Origin: Anderseniella sp.
GTDB lineage: Bacteria; Pseudomonadota; Alphaproteobacteria; Rhizobiales; Aestuariivirgaceae
Length of the DNA stretch: 64,000 nucleotides
Assembly: GCA_028289645.1 (NCBI GenBank)
Contig: JANQOK010000014.1
Location: 1 to 64,000 of the forward strand
Reading direction: 5' to 3'
The position numbers were made by a program, and so were the translations under genes. Shown piece by piece: positions 25,677-34,627 of the stretch (positions are counted from its first letter, which is position 1; every line of letters begins with the position of its first letter). Below the pieces are notes generated by a model. It was given only the letters and a program-made list of their open reading frames with translations. It did not search any database and had not been told where the DNA came from.

Positions 25677-26534
25677 TCAGTTGCGGGCGATCCCCCGAAA
25701 TGCGGCTGCCAGTGCGGCCATTGCTTTGTGCGCCCGCCCATCGCGAATTCTCGAATGTAGCACGATGGGCAATCGTGGCAGCTCCGGCAATCCAAGTCGG
25801 GTACCGACATCGACCGCCCCGAGGGGCAACATCCGCCGCGCCAGAGCAGACACCCCCAAACCGGCAGTGACCGCCGCAGCGACAGCTGTCACACCGCCAC
25901 CGACGAAAGCCTCCGTCCACGGCACTCCCGCTTCATCGAGGAGTTGCCCCGCCATAACACGAACACCGCACGGCTCCGCCAGCGTCGCGAGTGGCAGCGG
26001 TTCACCTTCACGGCGCTGCCAACCGGGCGCAGCGTACCAGCCGAGTGTCTCATGGGTGAGCACTTCGCCGTCGTTTCGACCGGCGTGAAACCGCACGATC
26101 ACCGCATCAAGTTCGCGCCGGTCGAAACACTGCAACAAGTCACCAGAGGACCCGATGCGGATTTCAATCAGCAGTTGAGGGTCCTGATCTTTCATCCGTG
26201 CAATCAGGGCGGGCAGCTCCGGCCCCGCGACGTGATCACTGATCCCGATTGCAAGACGCTGTCGTGATGTAGTGAGCGTTGCGGTGGCCTTGTCATGCAC
26301 AGCAAGCAACTCGCGCGCGTGTTGCAGGAATGCTTCCCCCTTCGAAGACAATTGCACATATCTCGGCGTCCGCTCGATCAAGCGGCAGTCCAGGCGGTCT
26401 TCAAGCCGCTTCAACTTCAGGCTGACAGCAGATTGGGTGGTCTCGCAGGCCTCTGCCGCGCGGGTAAAACTGCCAAGATCGGCAATATGAACAAAGGCCT
26501 GTACCGCATCCAGATCAAGGCGACGTTCTACCAT
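25677..26534 (-). CDS. LysR-family transcriptional regulator
   Basis: A 285-residue LysR regulator. The N-terminal HTH is LDLDAVQAFVHIADLGSFTR..TTQSAVSLKLKRLEDRL; the effector-binding domain includes AIGISDHVAGPELPALI. It is divergent from the small tautomerase-family gene at 26646, its probable target. Confidence 0.87.
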   Translation of the reverse strand: MVERRLDLDAVQAFVHIADLGSFTRAAEACETTQSAVSLKLKRLEDRLDCRLIERTPRYVQLSSKGEAFLQHARELLAVHDKATATLTTSRQRLAIGISDHVAGPELPALIARMKDQDPQLLIEIRIGSSGDLLQCFDRRELDAVIVRFHAGRNDGEVLTHETLGWYAAPGWQRREGEPLPLATLAEPCGVRVMAGQLLDEAGVPWTEAFVGGGVTAVAAAVTAGLGVSALARRMLPLGAVDVGTRLGLPELPRLPIVLHSRIRDGRAHKAMAALAAAFRGIARN

Positions 26535-26645
26535 TTCAATTCCTTATAACTGAAATCTCTATTGATTGATTGTCTTAATATATGCCGAACATCTAGGGTG
26601 AGCCAGATTTCTTTGCACCAGAAAAACTCACAGAAAGGACCAAAC

Positions 26646-27026
26646 ATGCCCCTCGTACACATATCGCTTCGCGCAGGAAAATCTGACGGTTACCGGCAGG
26701 CAGTTCTCGACGGCGTCTATCAGGCCATGCGAGATACCTTCAATGTGCCGGAAGACGATCAATTCATGACGATCACAGAGCACGAGCCTTCGAACTTCAG
26801 ATACGGAAAGAGCTATCTCGACATCGCACGAAGTGATGACGTGATCTTCATCCAGATCAGTGCCATGAACAGCCGGAACTCAGACCAGAAGAAGGCGCTG
26901 TTCGCGCGCCTTGCCGAGCTGCTCAGCGAAAAGCCCGGCATGCGGCGCGAAGACATATTCGTAAACATCGTCGAGGGCGTCAAAGAGAACTGGTCCTTGG
27001 GAAATGGGCTCGCGCAGTATGCCTGA
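26646..27026 (+). CDS. Tautomerase-family protein
   Basis: A 126-residue member of the tautomerase (4-oxalocrotonate tautomerase-like) superfamily of the longer, fused type. The mature N terminus would be the catalytic Pro of MPLVHISLRAGKS, and EDIFVNIVEGVKENWSLGNG forms the typical C-terminal part. The ATG at 26646 is required to place Pro second and has AAGGA upstream. The substrate is unknown; the divergent LysR and convergent GntP-type transporter suggest use of an organic acid. Confidence 0.83.
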   Translation: MPLVHISLRAGKSDGYRQAVLDGVYQAMRDTFNVPEDDQFMTITEHEPSNFRYGKSYLDIARSDDVIFIQISAMNSRNSDQKKALFARLAELLSEKPGMRREDIFVNIVEGVKENWSLGNGLAQYA

Positions 27027-27062
27027 TGCCGGCGATCAGCCGCCATCCAGACTTTGATGCAG

Positions 27063-28274
27063 TCATGGCACAACGGTCATTACGGCCAGTAGAATCGCCA
27101 TGCCCACCAAAGCCTGCACCGCGGCTCCTCCAGACAGGATACGCAATGCCCTGCCCTCGCCTTTCTCATCCTGCAAGCTGTCCCGGCGCACCAGCCAGTA
27201 GTAGCTGTCATTCGGCAGTATCGTGACAAAGGATCCGAGGCAGATCGCAAAAACGGCAGCTGTTTCGTTGATGCCACTCGCCACCACAACCGGAGCGGCG
27301 ACCGGCGCGATCGCTGCAAATGTAGCCATAGACGACCCCTGGGCCAGCTTGAACACCACGGTCAGAGCAAAAAGCGCCAGCAATGTCATCGTCTGGCTAT
27401 CCCGGGGCACGAAATGATCAATTGCCAGCATCCCTGTCAACATCCCGCCAAAAGCACTGGCCGCCCCGATGATCAGCAACAGCGATCCCGTTCGGCGCAC
27501 AGCGGCGTCGAGGCAGTCACGGCGTTCGTCGGATGGCGTCTGCATCAGCGCCAGCACGGCCGCGAGAATCAACGCGCCTTTGGGCGCCAGAAAGAAATCC
27601 AGCGTTGCGATTCCGGTCTTGCCTGCTGCACCGCCAATAATGAGCAATGCACCCATGACCAGAAAAGGGGCGAACAGTGAAACCAGGTTGCGCTTGCTGA
27701 CCGCGGCGACGTCGTGAGCAAGCACGCTTGTGGATCCGGTGATCATGCGGGTCCAGAGCACTCCCGCCGCCCATACGGGCAGTGTCAGCACCACCCCGCA
27801 GAGCAGCAGCACCATGGGCTCGACCCCGGCCGGTCCCGTTACACCAAGCCCGGTGGCCACAATGAGCGGGCCTGCGGGATAAAGCAGTTTGAACCCTGCA
27901 TAAGCGCCGAATGCAGTGTCCAGCTTGTATCGTCCCGCAGCCGGCGACAAAGCGGCGTAGGCCGTGTCAGGACAGATCATGCCTGCGCCCGCAACCGGAG
28001 AGGCAAGCGCCGCCGTGCGGCCAGCTGCCTCAGATGCAACGTTCCGACTGGCAAGGGCAGCGGCCAGGGTGAAGGATGGCAGCAGGATCAGCGCGAACTC
28101 GCCCAATGCTCGTCCGAAGCCAGTGTTGAATTCGCCAATGACCTCATCTGCGCCCACCCCGCCGAGAAGGCCAAGGGCAAGTGTCAAAACGACCATCCAG
28201 ACTACCAGTGGCAGGTCTGACAGCTGACGTTTGAGGTTTGATGTCACGGTACTTGTAATGAGCAGGTCTGCCAT
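27063..28274 (-). CDS. GntP-family-like organic acid transporter
   Basis: A 403-residue inner-membrane transporter with about ten to twelve hydrophobic spans. Family-like stretches are SLLLIIGAASAFGGML, FKLAQGSSMATFAAIAP and LGSFVTILPNDSYYWLV, which resemble the GntP/ion-transporter superfamily that carries gluconate and other hydroxy acids with protons. It is divergent from a LysR regulator across a short gap with an LTTR-type palindrome. The substrate cannot be read from sequence. Confidence 0.75.
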   Translation of the reverse strand: MADLLITSTVTSNLKRQLSDLPLVVWMVVLTLALGLLGGVGADEVIGEFNTGFGRALGEFALILLPSFTLAAALASRNVASEAAGRTAALASPVAGAGMICPDTAYAALSPAAGRYKLDTAFGAYAGFKLLYPAGPLIVATGLGVTGPAGVEPMVLLLCGVVLTLPVWAAGVLWTRMITGSTSVLAHDVAAVSKRNLVSLFAPFLVMGALLIIGGAAGKTGIATLDFFLAPKGALILAAVLALMQTPSDERRDCLDAAVRRTGSLLLIIGAASAFGGMLTGMLAIDHFVPRDSQTMTLLALFALTVVFKLAQGSSMATFAAIAPVAAPVVVASGINETAAVFAICLGSFVTILPNDSYYWLVRRDSLQDEKGEGRALRILSGGAAVQALVGMAILLAVMTVVP

Positions 28275-28292
28275 CCGAGGTCACCTTTTTCT

Positions 28293-28305
28293 TGAGTTTA
28301 ACTCA
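28293..28305. promoter_or_regulatory. LysR-type box (T-N11-A palindrome)
   Basis: TGAGTTTAACTCA is a perfect 13-bp palindrome of the T-N11-A type bound by LysR regulators. It lies between the GntP-type transporter (start 28274) and the LysR gene (start 28356). Confidence 0.7.
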
Positions 28306-28355
28306 TGATAAACTGGCCATTTGCTTTGTTTAAATGCGAAATTGTGAGGTTCAGC

Positions 28356-29240
28356 ATGCCTAAAACTCATGCAAATCCACCCCTTCGATCACTGCAGGTT
28401 TTTGAAGCGGCAGCCCGTTGCGGGGGTTTCACCGCTGCCGGTGAGGAGCTTGGCATCACGCAAAGTGGCGTGTCGCGGCAGGTGTCTGATCTGGAAGCCG
28501 TACTTGGTGTGCTGCTGTTTGTGCGCAACGGCGCACGGCTGCGCGTGACCCCCGCTGGAGCTCGTTTGGCCAACCAGCTGGCAGATGCCTTTAGCCGCAC
28601 ATGGTCTGCCGTGGCCGACGCGCGGCGGTCAGACCAGATCGTCACGCTGTCAATGCTGCCGTCCGTGGCTGCCCGCTGGTTTGCTCCCAGGCTTGGCAGT
28701 TTCCTGAACACCAAGCCTGGCATCGACCTGCGCATCACCGCGTCCAGGCATCTTGTGGATTTCGCGGCAGAGGGCGTGGACGCGGCGATCCGGTACAGCC
28801 CGTCGCCCGCACCTGATCTGAACGCGCTCAAGCTCGGAACCGAAACCGTGATGCCGGTTTGCTCACCGGACTATGCCCGCAGGTTCGCGCTCAACACACC
28901 GGAAGACCTTTGCGGTGCTACGCTTCTTTGTGGCGATATACCTGAAGACTGGCCCACATGGTTCGAAGCGGCCGGATGCGCGCACCTGCCGCCCAGCGGA
29001 CCGCGCCTCGGCGACGATGGCGCGATCCTGCAAGCCGCCGTCGAACATCAAGGTGTGGCGCTTGGCCGGTCCTTGCTGGTCGCTGACGATATTGCAGCTG
29101 GGCGCCTCGTGGCCCCGTTTTCCGTGTCGCTGGACGCAAGCTACGCTTACTGGTTTGTTCAACCCCAGGACATGACCACGACAGGCGCTGTCGAAGCGGT
29201 TCGGGATTGGCTTGTTGAGCAGTTCTCTTCACGGGACTAG
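28356..29240 (+). CDS. LysR-family transcriptional regulator (GcvA type)
   Basis: A 294-residue LysR regulator. The HTH is LRSLQVFEAAARCGGFTAAG..ITQSGVSRQVSDLEAVLG, and the effector domain has VDAAIRYSPS. The ATG at 28356 is preceded by GAGG; the frame is open upstream to 28305, in the promoter. It is divergent from the transporter at 27063, with an LTTR box between them. Confidence 0.88.
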   Translation: MPKTHANPPLRSLQVFEAAARCGGFTAAGEELGITQSGVSRQVSDLEAVLGVLLFVRNGARLRVTPAGARLANQLADAFSRTWSAVADARRSDQIVTLSMLPSVAARWFAPRLGSFLNTKPGIDLRITASRHLVDFAAEGVDAAIRYSPSPAPDLNALKLGTETVMPVCSPDYARRFALNTPEDLCGATLLCGDIPEDWPTWFEAAGCAHLPPSGPRLGDDGAILQAAVEHQGVALGRSLLVADDIAAGRLVAPFSVSLDASYAYWFVQPQDMTTTGAVEAVRDWLVEQFSSRD

Positions 29241-29354
29241 AGCGAGATGCGATTAGATTGGATCATTTGACCGTGGCGACCAACGGCAGCAAGATCCTTA
29301 TGGCAGTCATACGCCGCCAGTCCGGCCAACAGCCATCGACCGTTGCCTGTCTCC

Positions 29355-30284
29355 TCACTCATCCGGCGCCAGCGCCATCACCAGCATGGCGGCTGCCGTC
29401 ACCAGCGCGCCGGCGATGATTGACGGGCCGACCCAGCCGTGCCCGATGCTGCCTTCGATCAGGATGACGAAGGCAGGCGTGAAATAGGTATAGGACAGCA
29501 CCTTTGACGCAGGCAGCCGCAGCGAGGCGAACTGGATCAGGAAGAAGGTGCCTGCCGTGGTGAACACTGCCAGATAGGCGACTGCCACCCACACGATGAC
29601 CGGCAAGGCCGGCCAGTCCGTGGTCACAATGTCGGAGGCCCCGACAGCGCCGATCCACAGGGTTGAGGCCACCAACGTGTACAGGGTGAAATGCAGCACC
29701 GGTTCGCCCTTGTTGAACTTGCGCACCAGCGATGCATATGCCGCATGCGCCGCACATCCCACGAAGAAGATCGCCTCACCCTTGCCGATCTGCAGGGCGA
29801 GAATGGCATTCAAGTCGCCCCGGAATATCACCCACACCGCTCCGACTGCCGCGATAAGCAGGCTGAGCCAGACAATGCCAGGCGTCGTCTGGCGCAGGAA
29901 CAGCCAGCCGAACCCGGCGCTCATCAGCGGCACCAGCATGAACACCGCACCGGTCGAGATCGGTTCGGCAATCTGCAGCGCCACGAACATCAGGATGAAA
30001 TAGGTGGCCATCAGCGCGCCCAGAATGGCGTAACGCCAAAGACCCTCCGGCCGGGTGATCGGGCCTTTTGCAATCGCCAGGGCCACGACTGCAACAAGAG
30101 CTGTCGCAATGACAAACCGGACCCCGTTCAGCGCCGCTGGTGCGATGAACGGCGCGGCCAGGTCGCCAATTGAGAAAGAACCGGCGATCAGCAGCGCAAA
30201 CATCAGCGATGCCAGGTGACCGAGCAGTTTCTGCCGGCCGGTGGCAAAGGCGGACGGCCGCGCCAAACCGGACGGCTCACTCAT
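29355..30284 (-). CDS. EamA/DMT-superfamily transporter in the pyrimidine operon
   Basis: A 309-residue inner-membrane protein with ten hydrophobic spans in two EamA repeats (residues about 20-150 and 165-300). It starts 30 bases after the preA stop on the same strand, so it probably shares the RutR-controlled preT-preA transcript. EamA proteins usually export or exchange small metabolites. Export of beta-alanine or uptake of a base are both possible; the sequence does not decide. Confidence 0.85.
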   Translation of the reverse strand: MSEPSGLARPSAFATGRQKLLGHLASLMFALLIAGSFSIGDLAAPFIAPAALNGVRFVIATALVAVVALAIAKGPITRPEGLWRYAILGALMATYFILMFVALQIAEPISTGAVFMLVPLMSAGFGWLFLRQTTPGIVWLSLLIAAVGAVWVIFRGDLNAILALQIGKGEAIFFVGCAAHAAYASLVRKFNKGEPVLHFTLYTLVASTLWIGAVGASDIVTTDWPALPVIVWVAVAYLAVFTTAGTFFLIQFASLRLPASKVLSYTYFTPAFVILIEGSIGHGWVGPSIIAGALVTAAAMLVMALAPDE

Positions 30285-30314
30285 CGCAGCGGCTCAGCGA
30301 CACCGGCTCCTGTG

Positions 30315-31625
30315 TCACTCCGCCGCGACCCGCGACGGGTTGTTCGGGTGTTCGGTCCAGTTGCCATAGTCGCCGCTGACCTTTTCCCCGGTCCGCTTGT
30401 CTGTCTCACCGGCCGCCAGCGGCTCCATGGTGATGCAATTTTCCACCGGGCACACGTTCACACACAGATTGCAGCCGACGCATTCTTCATCGATCACCTC
30501 GAACCGGCGCACCCCGTTCACTTCCTGGGTGATCGCCTGGTGGGAGGTGTCTTCGCAGGCGATGTGGCACCGGCCGCACGAAATGCACAGGTCCTGGTTG
30601 ATCTTCGCCTTGGTGACATAGTTGAGGTTGAGATACTGCCAGTCAGTGACATTGGGCACCGCGCGCCCGATCACGTCATCGAGACTCGCATGGCCCTTGG
30701 CATCCATCCAGTTCTGCAGGCCCTCGATCATCTCCGACACGATCTTGAAACCATATGTCATTGCGGCTGTGCAGACCTGGACATTGCCGGCGCCCAGTGC
30801 CAGGAATTCCGCCGCATCGCGCCACGTGGTGATGCCGCCAATCCCGGAAATGGGCAAGTCGCGGGTTTCAGCATCTCGGGCGATTTCCGCCACCATGTTC
30901 AAGGCAATCGGCTTGACCGCCGGTCCGCAATAGCCGCCGTGCGATCCTTTGCCGTCAATCGAAGGTTCGGGAGAGAAACTGTCAAGATCGACCGAGGTGA
31001 TCGACGACACCGTATTGATCAGTGAAACCGCATCCGCGCCGCCTGCCTGGGCCGCGCGGGCCGGAAACCGGATGTCGGTGATGTTGGGAGTCAGTTTCAC
31101 AATCACCGGCATGCGGGTGTTCGCCTTGCACCAGCGCGTGACCATTTCGATGTATTCCGGCACCTGCCCGACGGCCGAACCCATGCCGCGTTCGCTCATG
31201 CCGTGCGGACAGCCGAAGTTGAGTTCGATGCCGTCAGCGCCGGTTTCCTCAACCAGCGGCAATATCGCTTTCCAGGCAGCCTCCTCACACGGCACCATGA
31301 TGGATACCACCATGGCACGGTCCGGCCAGTCCTTCTTGACCTGCTTGATCTCGCGCAGGTTCACGTACAGGTCCCGATCGGTAATCAGCTCTATGTTGTT
31401 GAGGCCCAGCAGGCGCCGGTCAGCCCCCCAGATCGCGCCATAGCGCGGCCCGTTGACATTGACCGCCGGCGGACCTTCCTCGCCCAGCGTTTTCCACACC
31501 ACACCGCCCCAGCCGGCCTTGAAGGCGCGCTCGACATTGTAGGCCTTGTCGGTCGGCGGCGCCGAGGCCAACCAGAACGGGTTCGGGGACTTGATGCCGG
31601 CGAAAGTGTTTGTGATGTCAGCCAT
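30315..31625 (-). CDS. preA: NAD-dependent dihydropyrimidine dehydrogenase subunit PreA
   Basis: A 436-residue FMN/iron-sulfur subunit that reduces uracil or thymine to the dihydro form. A dihydroorotate-dehydrogenase-like barrel (residues about 1-300) has NTFAGIKSPNPFWLASAPPT, ELNFGCPHGMSERGMG with the active cysteine, and GIGGITTWRDAAEF. The C terminus has two 4Fe-4S motifs, CISCGRCHIAC and CVGCNLCVNVC. It follows preT by 38 bases and forms the heteromeric enzyme with it. This is step one of the pathway completed by the enzymes at 13-16 kb. Confidence 0.94.
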   Translation of the reverse strand: MADITNTFAGIKSPNPFWLASAPPTDKAYNVERAFKAGWGGVVWKTLGEEGPPAVNVNGPRYGAIWGADRRLLGLNNIELITDRDLYVNLREIKQVKKDWPDRAMVVSIMVPCEEAAWKAILPLVEETGADGIELNFGCPHGMSERGMGSAVGQVPEYIEMVTRWCKANTRMPVIVKLTPNITDIRFPARAAQAGGADAVSLINTVSSITSVDLDSFSPEPSIDGKGSHGGYCGPAVKPIALNMVAEIARDAETRDLPISGIGGITTWRDAAEFLALGAGNVQVCTAAMTYGFKIVSEMIEGLQNWMDAKGHASLDDVIGRAVPNVTDWQYLNLNYVTKAKINQDLCISCGRCHIACEDTSHQAITQEVNGVRRFEVIDEECVGCNLCVNVCPVENCITMEPLAAGETDKRTGEKVSGDYGNWTEHPNNPSRVAAE

Positions 31626-31663
31626 GCTACTCTCTCCTTTGACGCGCCTGCCTGAAAGGCGCG

Positions 31664-33007
31664 TTAGCGCTTGAGTGTATCGTTGATCGCCTCGGCGGCG
31701 TCGCGGCCCTGGGCAACCGCCGTCACGGTCAGGTCATCGCCTGAATTGGTGCAGTCGCCGCCTGCCCAGACATTGTCAGCGGACGTGCGGCCATTCTGAT
31801 CCGTCGCAATACGTCCACCATCCAGCTTGACCGGTGAGCCGAGCCCGGACGTCTCAAGTTTCTGGCCGATGGCAACCAGCACCTGGTCCGCCTCGATGGT
31901 CATGGTCTCACCGGTGCCGACCAGCTTGCCATCGGTCTGTGAAGTATACTCCAAGGTCACCGACTGCACCTTGCCGTCAGTCGTGTTGACCTGTTCCGGC
32001 TGCAACCAGTGCCGGATGACAACACCGCGCGACGTGGCCAGGTCCTGTTCAAACAGAGATGCGTTCATCTGGTCCTTGCCGCGCCGATAACAGATGGTCA
32101 CGTCCTCGGCGCCGAGCAGCTTGGCCTGAACGGCTGCATCAATCGCCGTCATGCCGCCGCCGATCACCACAATGCGCCGGCCCACGGCAATGTCTGATTT
32201 GTCTGCCGACTGGCGCAATCCAGCAATGAAGTCCACGGCATCGACCACACCGTCCGCATCTGCACCTGGCATCTGCAATGCATTCACGCCTGCCAGTCCC
32301 GTTCCCAGGAAAACCGCATCATAGTCTGACTGCAGTTGTTCGAGCGAAAGGCCGTCGCCCAGTTCCTGACCATACTGGATATCGATACCGCCGATGGACA
32401 GCACAAAATCAACCTCGCGCTGGGCAAAACCGTCGACGGTCTTGTAGGCCGCAATGCCGAACTCGTTCAGGCCACCCGGTTTTTCTCTGCTTTCGAAAAT
32501 CACCACGTCGTGCCCGTACAGGGCCAGACGGTGCGCACATGCCAGGCCCGCCGGTCCTGCCCCGACCACGGCGACCTTGTTTCCAGTTGCCGGCGCACGG
32601 GTGTAGATGTCGGCACCATTGTCCATGGCGTGGTCGGTTGCATAGCGCTGCAGCAGGCCGATCTTGACCGGCTTGCCTTCGGCCACTTCACGCACGCAGA
32701 CCTGCTCGCACAGGGTCTCGGTTGGACACACCCGGGCACACATGCCACCCAGGATATTCTGGTCGAAAATGGTTTCCGCCGACCCCAGAGGGTTGCCTGT
32801 CGAGATCTGCCGGATGAACATCGGGATATCGATCGAGGTTGGGCATGCAGTGACGCATGGCGCATCGTGACAGAAGTAGCACCGGTCCGCGGCAACTATC
32901 GCCTCGTGCGCGCTGAGAGGTGGGTGCAAATCCTGGAAGTTGTCCGCTATGTCGGATGGGTCCAACCGTCCTGCAACAACGCCGCTCATATGCTGTTTGC
33001 TGTTCAA
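31664..33007 (-). CDS. preT: NAD-dependent dihydropyrimidine dehydrogenase subunit PreT
   Basis: A 447-residue flavoprotein subunit related to glutamate synthase small subunit. The N-terminal iron-sulfur domain has CYFCHDAPCVTACPTSIDIP and GGMCARVCPTETLCEQVC. FAD (VGAGPAGLACAHRLALYGHD) and NAD (VIGGGMTAIDAAVQAKLLG) sites follow. It passes electrons from NADH to PreA. The TTG at 33007 has AAGGAG eight bases upstream and is preferred; ATG at 32989 is the alternative. The RutR-like palindrome lies about 90 bases upstream. Confidence 0.92.
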   Translation of the reverse strand: MNSKQHMSGVVAGRLDPSDIADNFQDLHPPLSAHEAIVAADRCYFCHDAPCVTACPTSIDIPMFIRQISTGNPLGSAETIFDQNILGGMCARVCPTETLCEQVCVREVAEGKPVKIGLLQRYATDHAMDNGADIYTRAPATGNKVAVVGAGPAGLACAHRLALYGHDVVIFESREKPGGLNEFGIAAYKTVDGFAQREVDFVLSIGGIDIQYGQELGDGLSLEQLQSDYDAVFLGTGLAGVNALQMPGADADGVVDAVDFIAGLRQSADKSDIAVGRRIVVIGGGMTAIDAAVQAKLLGAEDVTICYRRGKDQMNASLFEQDLATSRGVVIRHWLQPEQVNTTDGKVQSVTLEYTSQTDGKLVGTGETMTIEADQVLVAIGQKLETSGLGSPVKLDGGRIATDQNGRTSADNVWAGGDCTNSGDDLTVTAVAQGRDAAEAINDTLKR

Positions 33008-33095
33008 TGGACTGTCTCCTTGGCCCTGGCCGGACTGAAACCGGCCCGGCGTCATCGGTCAGTGTGAAGGTGTCAGCGTATGCAAGTTCAAAAAA

Positions 33096-33111
33096 TTTAT
33101 CAATTGGTAAA
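33096..33111. promoter_or_regulatory. RutR-like operator between preT and upp
   Basis: TTTATCAATTGGTAAA, the third copy of TTNAYCAATTGGTNAA in the window. It lies between preT (start 33007, minus) and upp (start 33218, plus), so it may control both the breakdown and the salvage of uracil. Confidence 0.82.
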
Positions 33112-33217
33112 TTTTCTTTCCGTTATCCACACCCTCCACTTGCCGAAACTGCCATGAGTGCGTATCCAATTCTCCCAGTTCGCTCTCGTTCCTGCCCAGT
33201 TCGCAAAGGTTTCAGTC

Positions 33218-33850
33218 ATGACGTCACCGGTAACCGTGATCGACCATCCCCTGGTCCTGCACAAGCTCTCTCTGATGCGGGACAAGACGACGCCGTCTGC
33301 CGTGTTTCGCAAGCTGCTGCAAGAGATTTCACTGCTGCTGGCTTATGAGGTGCTGCGCGACCTGCCGCTGACCGAACGCACCATCGAGACGCCTATCGAA
33401 GCCATGCAGGCACCGTTCCTGGCCGGCAAGAAACTGTGCCTGGTGTCGATCCTGCGCGCCGGCAACGGCCTGCTGACCGGCATGATGGACCTGGTCCCGT
33501 CGGCCCGCGTCGGCCATATCGGCCTGTACCGCGATCCGAAGACCCTGAAGGCCGTCGAATACTATCTGAAGCTGCCGGATGAGATCGAGAGCCGTCCGGT
33601 CATTCTGGTCGACCCGATGCTGGCCACCGGCAATTCCGTGTCCGCCGCCATAGAGCGCCTCAAGGAGGCCGGTGCAAAAGACATTCGGTTCCTGTGCCTG
33701 TTGTCTGCGCCGGAGGGCATCGAGGCCCTGTCAAAGAAGCATCCCGACGTGTCGATCTTTACCGCCGCCATCGACAGCCACCTGAACGATCACGGCTACA
33801 TCGTGCCGGGCCTCGGCGACGCCGGCGACCGCATGTTCGGCACCAAGTAG
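33218..33850 (+). CDS. upp: Uracil phosphoribosyltransferase
   Basis: A 210-residue enzyme that makes UMP from uracil and PRPP. The family is clear from [33 protein letters not shown], the PRPP loop [13 protein letters not shown], and the uracil-binding end [18 protein letters not shown]. The ATG at 33218 gives the usual length; the frame is open 20 residues further upstream. It is divergent from preT with a RutR-like site between, which places salvage and catabolism of the same base at one control point. Confidence 0.95.
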   Translation: MTSPVTVIDHPLVLHKLSLMRDKTTPSAVFRKLLQEISLLLAYEVLRDLPLTERTIETPIEAMQAPFLAGKKLCLVSILRAGNGLLTGMMDLVPSARVGHIGLYRDPKTLKAVEYYLKLPDEIESRPVILVDPMLATGNSVSAAIERLKEAGAKDIRFLCLLSAPEGIEALSKKHPDVSIFTAAIDSHLNDHGYIVPGLGDAGDRMFGTK

Positions 33851-33932
33851 CGGGATTGCGGTCAAATAATCGAAGTCTTGCAATTTGTTCGCCCGCAATC
33901 TCGTCAACAAGCGAAGGTTGTGAGCCAAAAGA

Positions 33933-34514
33933 TCAGCCAGCATTGCCGGCTTCCTCAAGTTTGATATTCCTGCGGGCGGCCATCCGGTGCGCCAGGTTGC
34001 GTATGTCGTCATCAGTCAACCGAATGCGGGCCAGCGGCAGTATGATAGCGTTTTCAAGAGTCAGGTGATTGCGCTCATTTTCGGCAAACCGGTGCAGCAG
34101 CTTGGCCAGCGGAGATGCCTCTCCTGTCTTGGCTTTTCCGGCAAGCACCTTGGCCAGGCCTTCGGTGATGAGCTTGGCATCAAGCCGGTCTGCGGCATGC
34201 TCCTGGGTCAACTGGGCAATCACATCGTCAATGCGGTCTTCCGGTTCCGCCCGCCGGCGCAGCATCGGGAACAGATCATGTTCCTCATCCTGCATGTGCG
34301 GCGCGAACTCCACTCGCAGATATCGCAGCACCGCCTCGATTGCTGACTTGTCCGGACGTTCCTGATCGGCAATCTCGTCGAGCATGTTGCACAGAACACG
34401 TTGCCGGAAGTGTTCCGCAAAGATGTAGTCAAGCGGTTCGGCCAGCTGCGATGACGGAGGCGCATTATCGAGGGCCTCCAGTGCCAGGGCTTCCGTTTCC
34501 TCCCGTTTTTTCAT
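33933..34514 (-). CDS. Hemerythrin HHE-domain protein
   Basis: A 193-residue helical protein of the HHE-cation-binding type. Candidate di-iron ligands are H35 (YIFAEHFRQ), H73, E77 and H79 (APHMQDEEHDLF), TQEHAADRL and ENERNHLTLENAI. It is probably cytoplasmic; related proteins sense or bind O2 or NO, or protect iron-sulfur centres. It is the last gene on the nar strand, 113 bases after the peptidyl-prolyl isomerase gene, so a role in nitrate or NO metabolism is an inference from position. Confidence 0.85.
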   Translation of the reverse strand: MKKREETEALALEALDNAPPSSQLAEPLDYIFAEHFRQRVLCNMLDEIADQERPDKSAIEAVLRYLRVEFAPHMQDEEHDLFPMLRRRAEPEDRIDDVIAQLTQEHAADRLDAKLITEGLAKVLAGKAKTGEASPLAKLLHRFAENERNHLTLENAIILPLARIRLTDDDIRNLAHRMAARRNIKLEEAGNAG

Positions 34515-34627
34515 CGTCGCTTCCTCCTTTGGCCAGTTTCGCCAAGCCTGTCAGCACCGCAAATAAAGGCACTTGAAAACAACCGCTTAGGTTCTCATTC
34601 TGATTCAATGCAGCAAGCTGAAATGTC

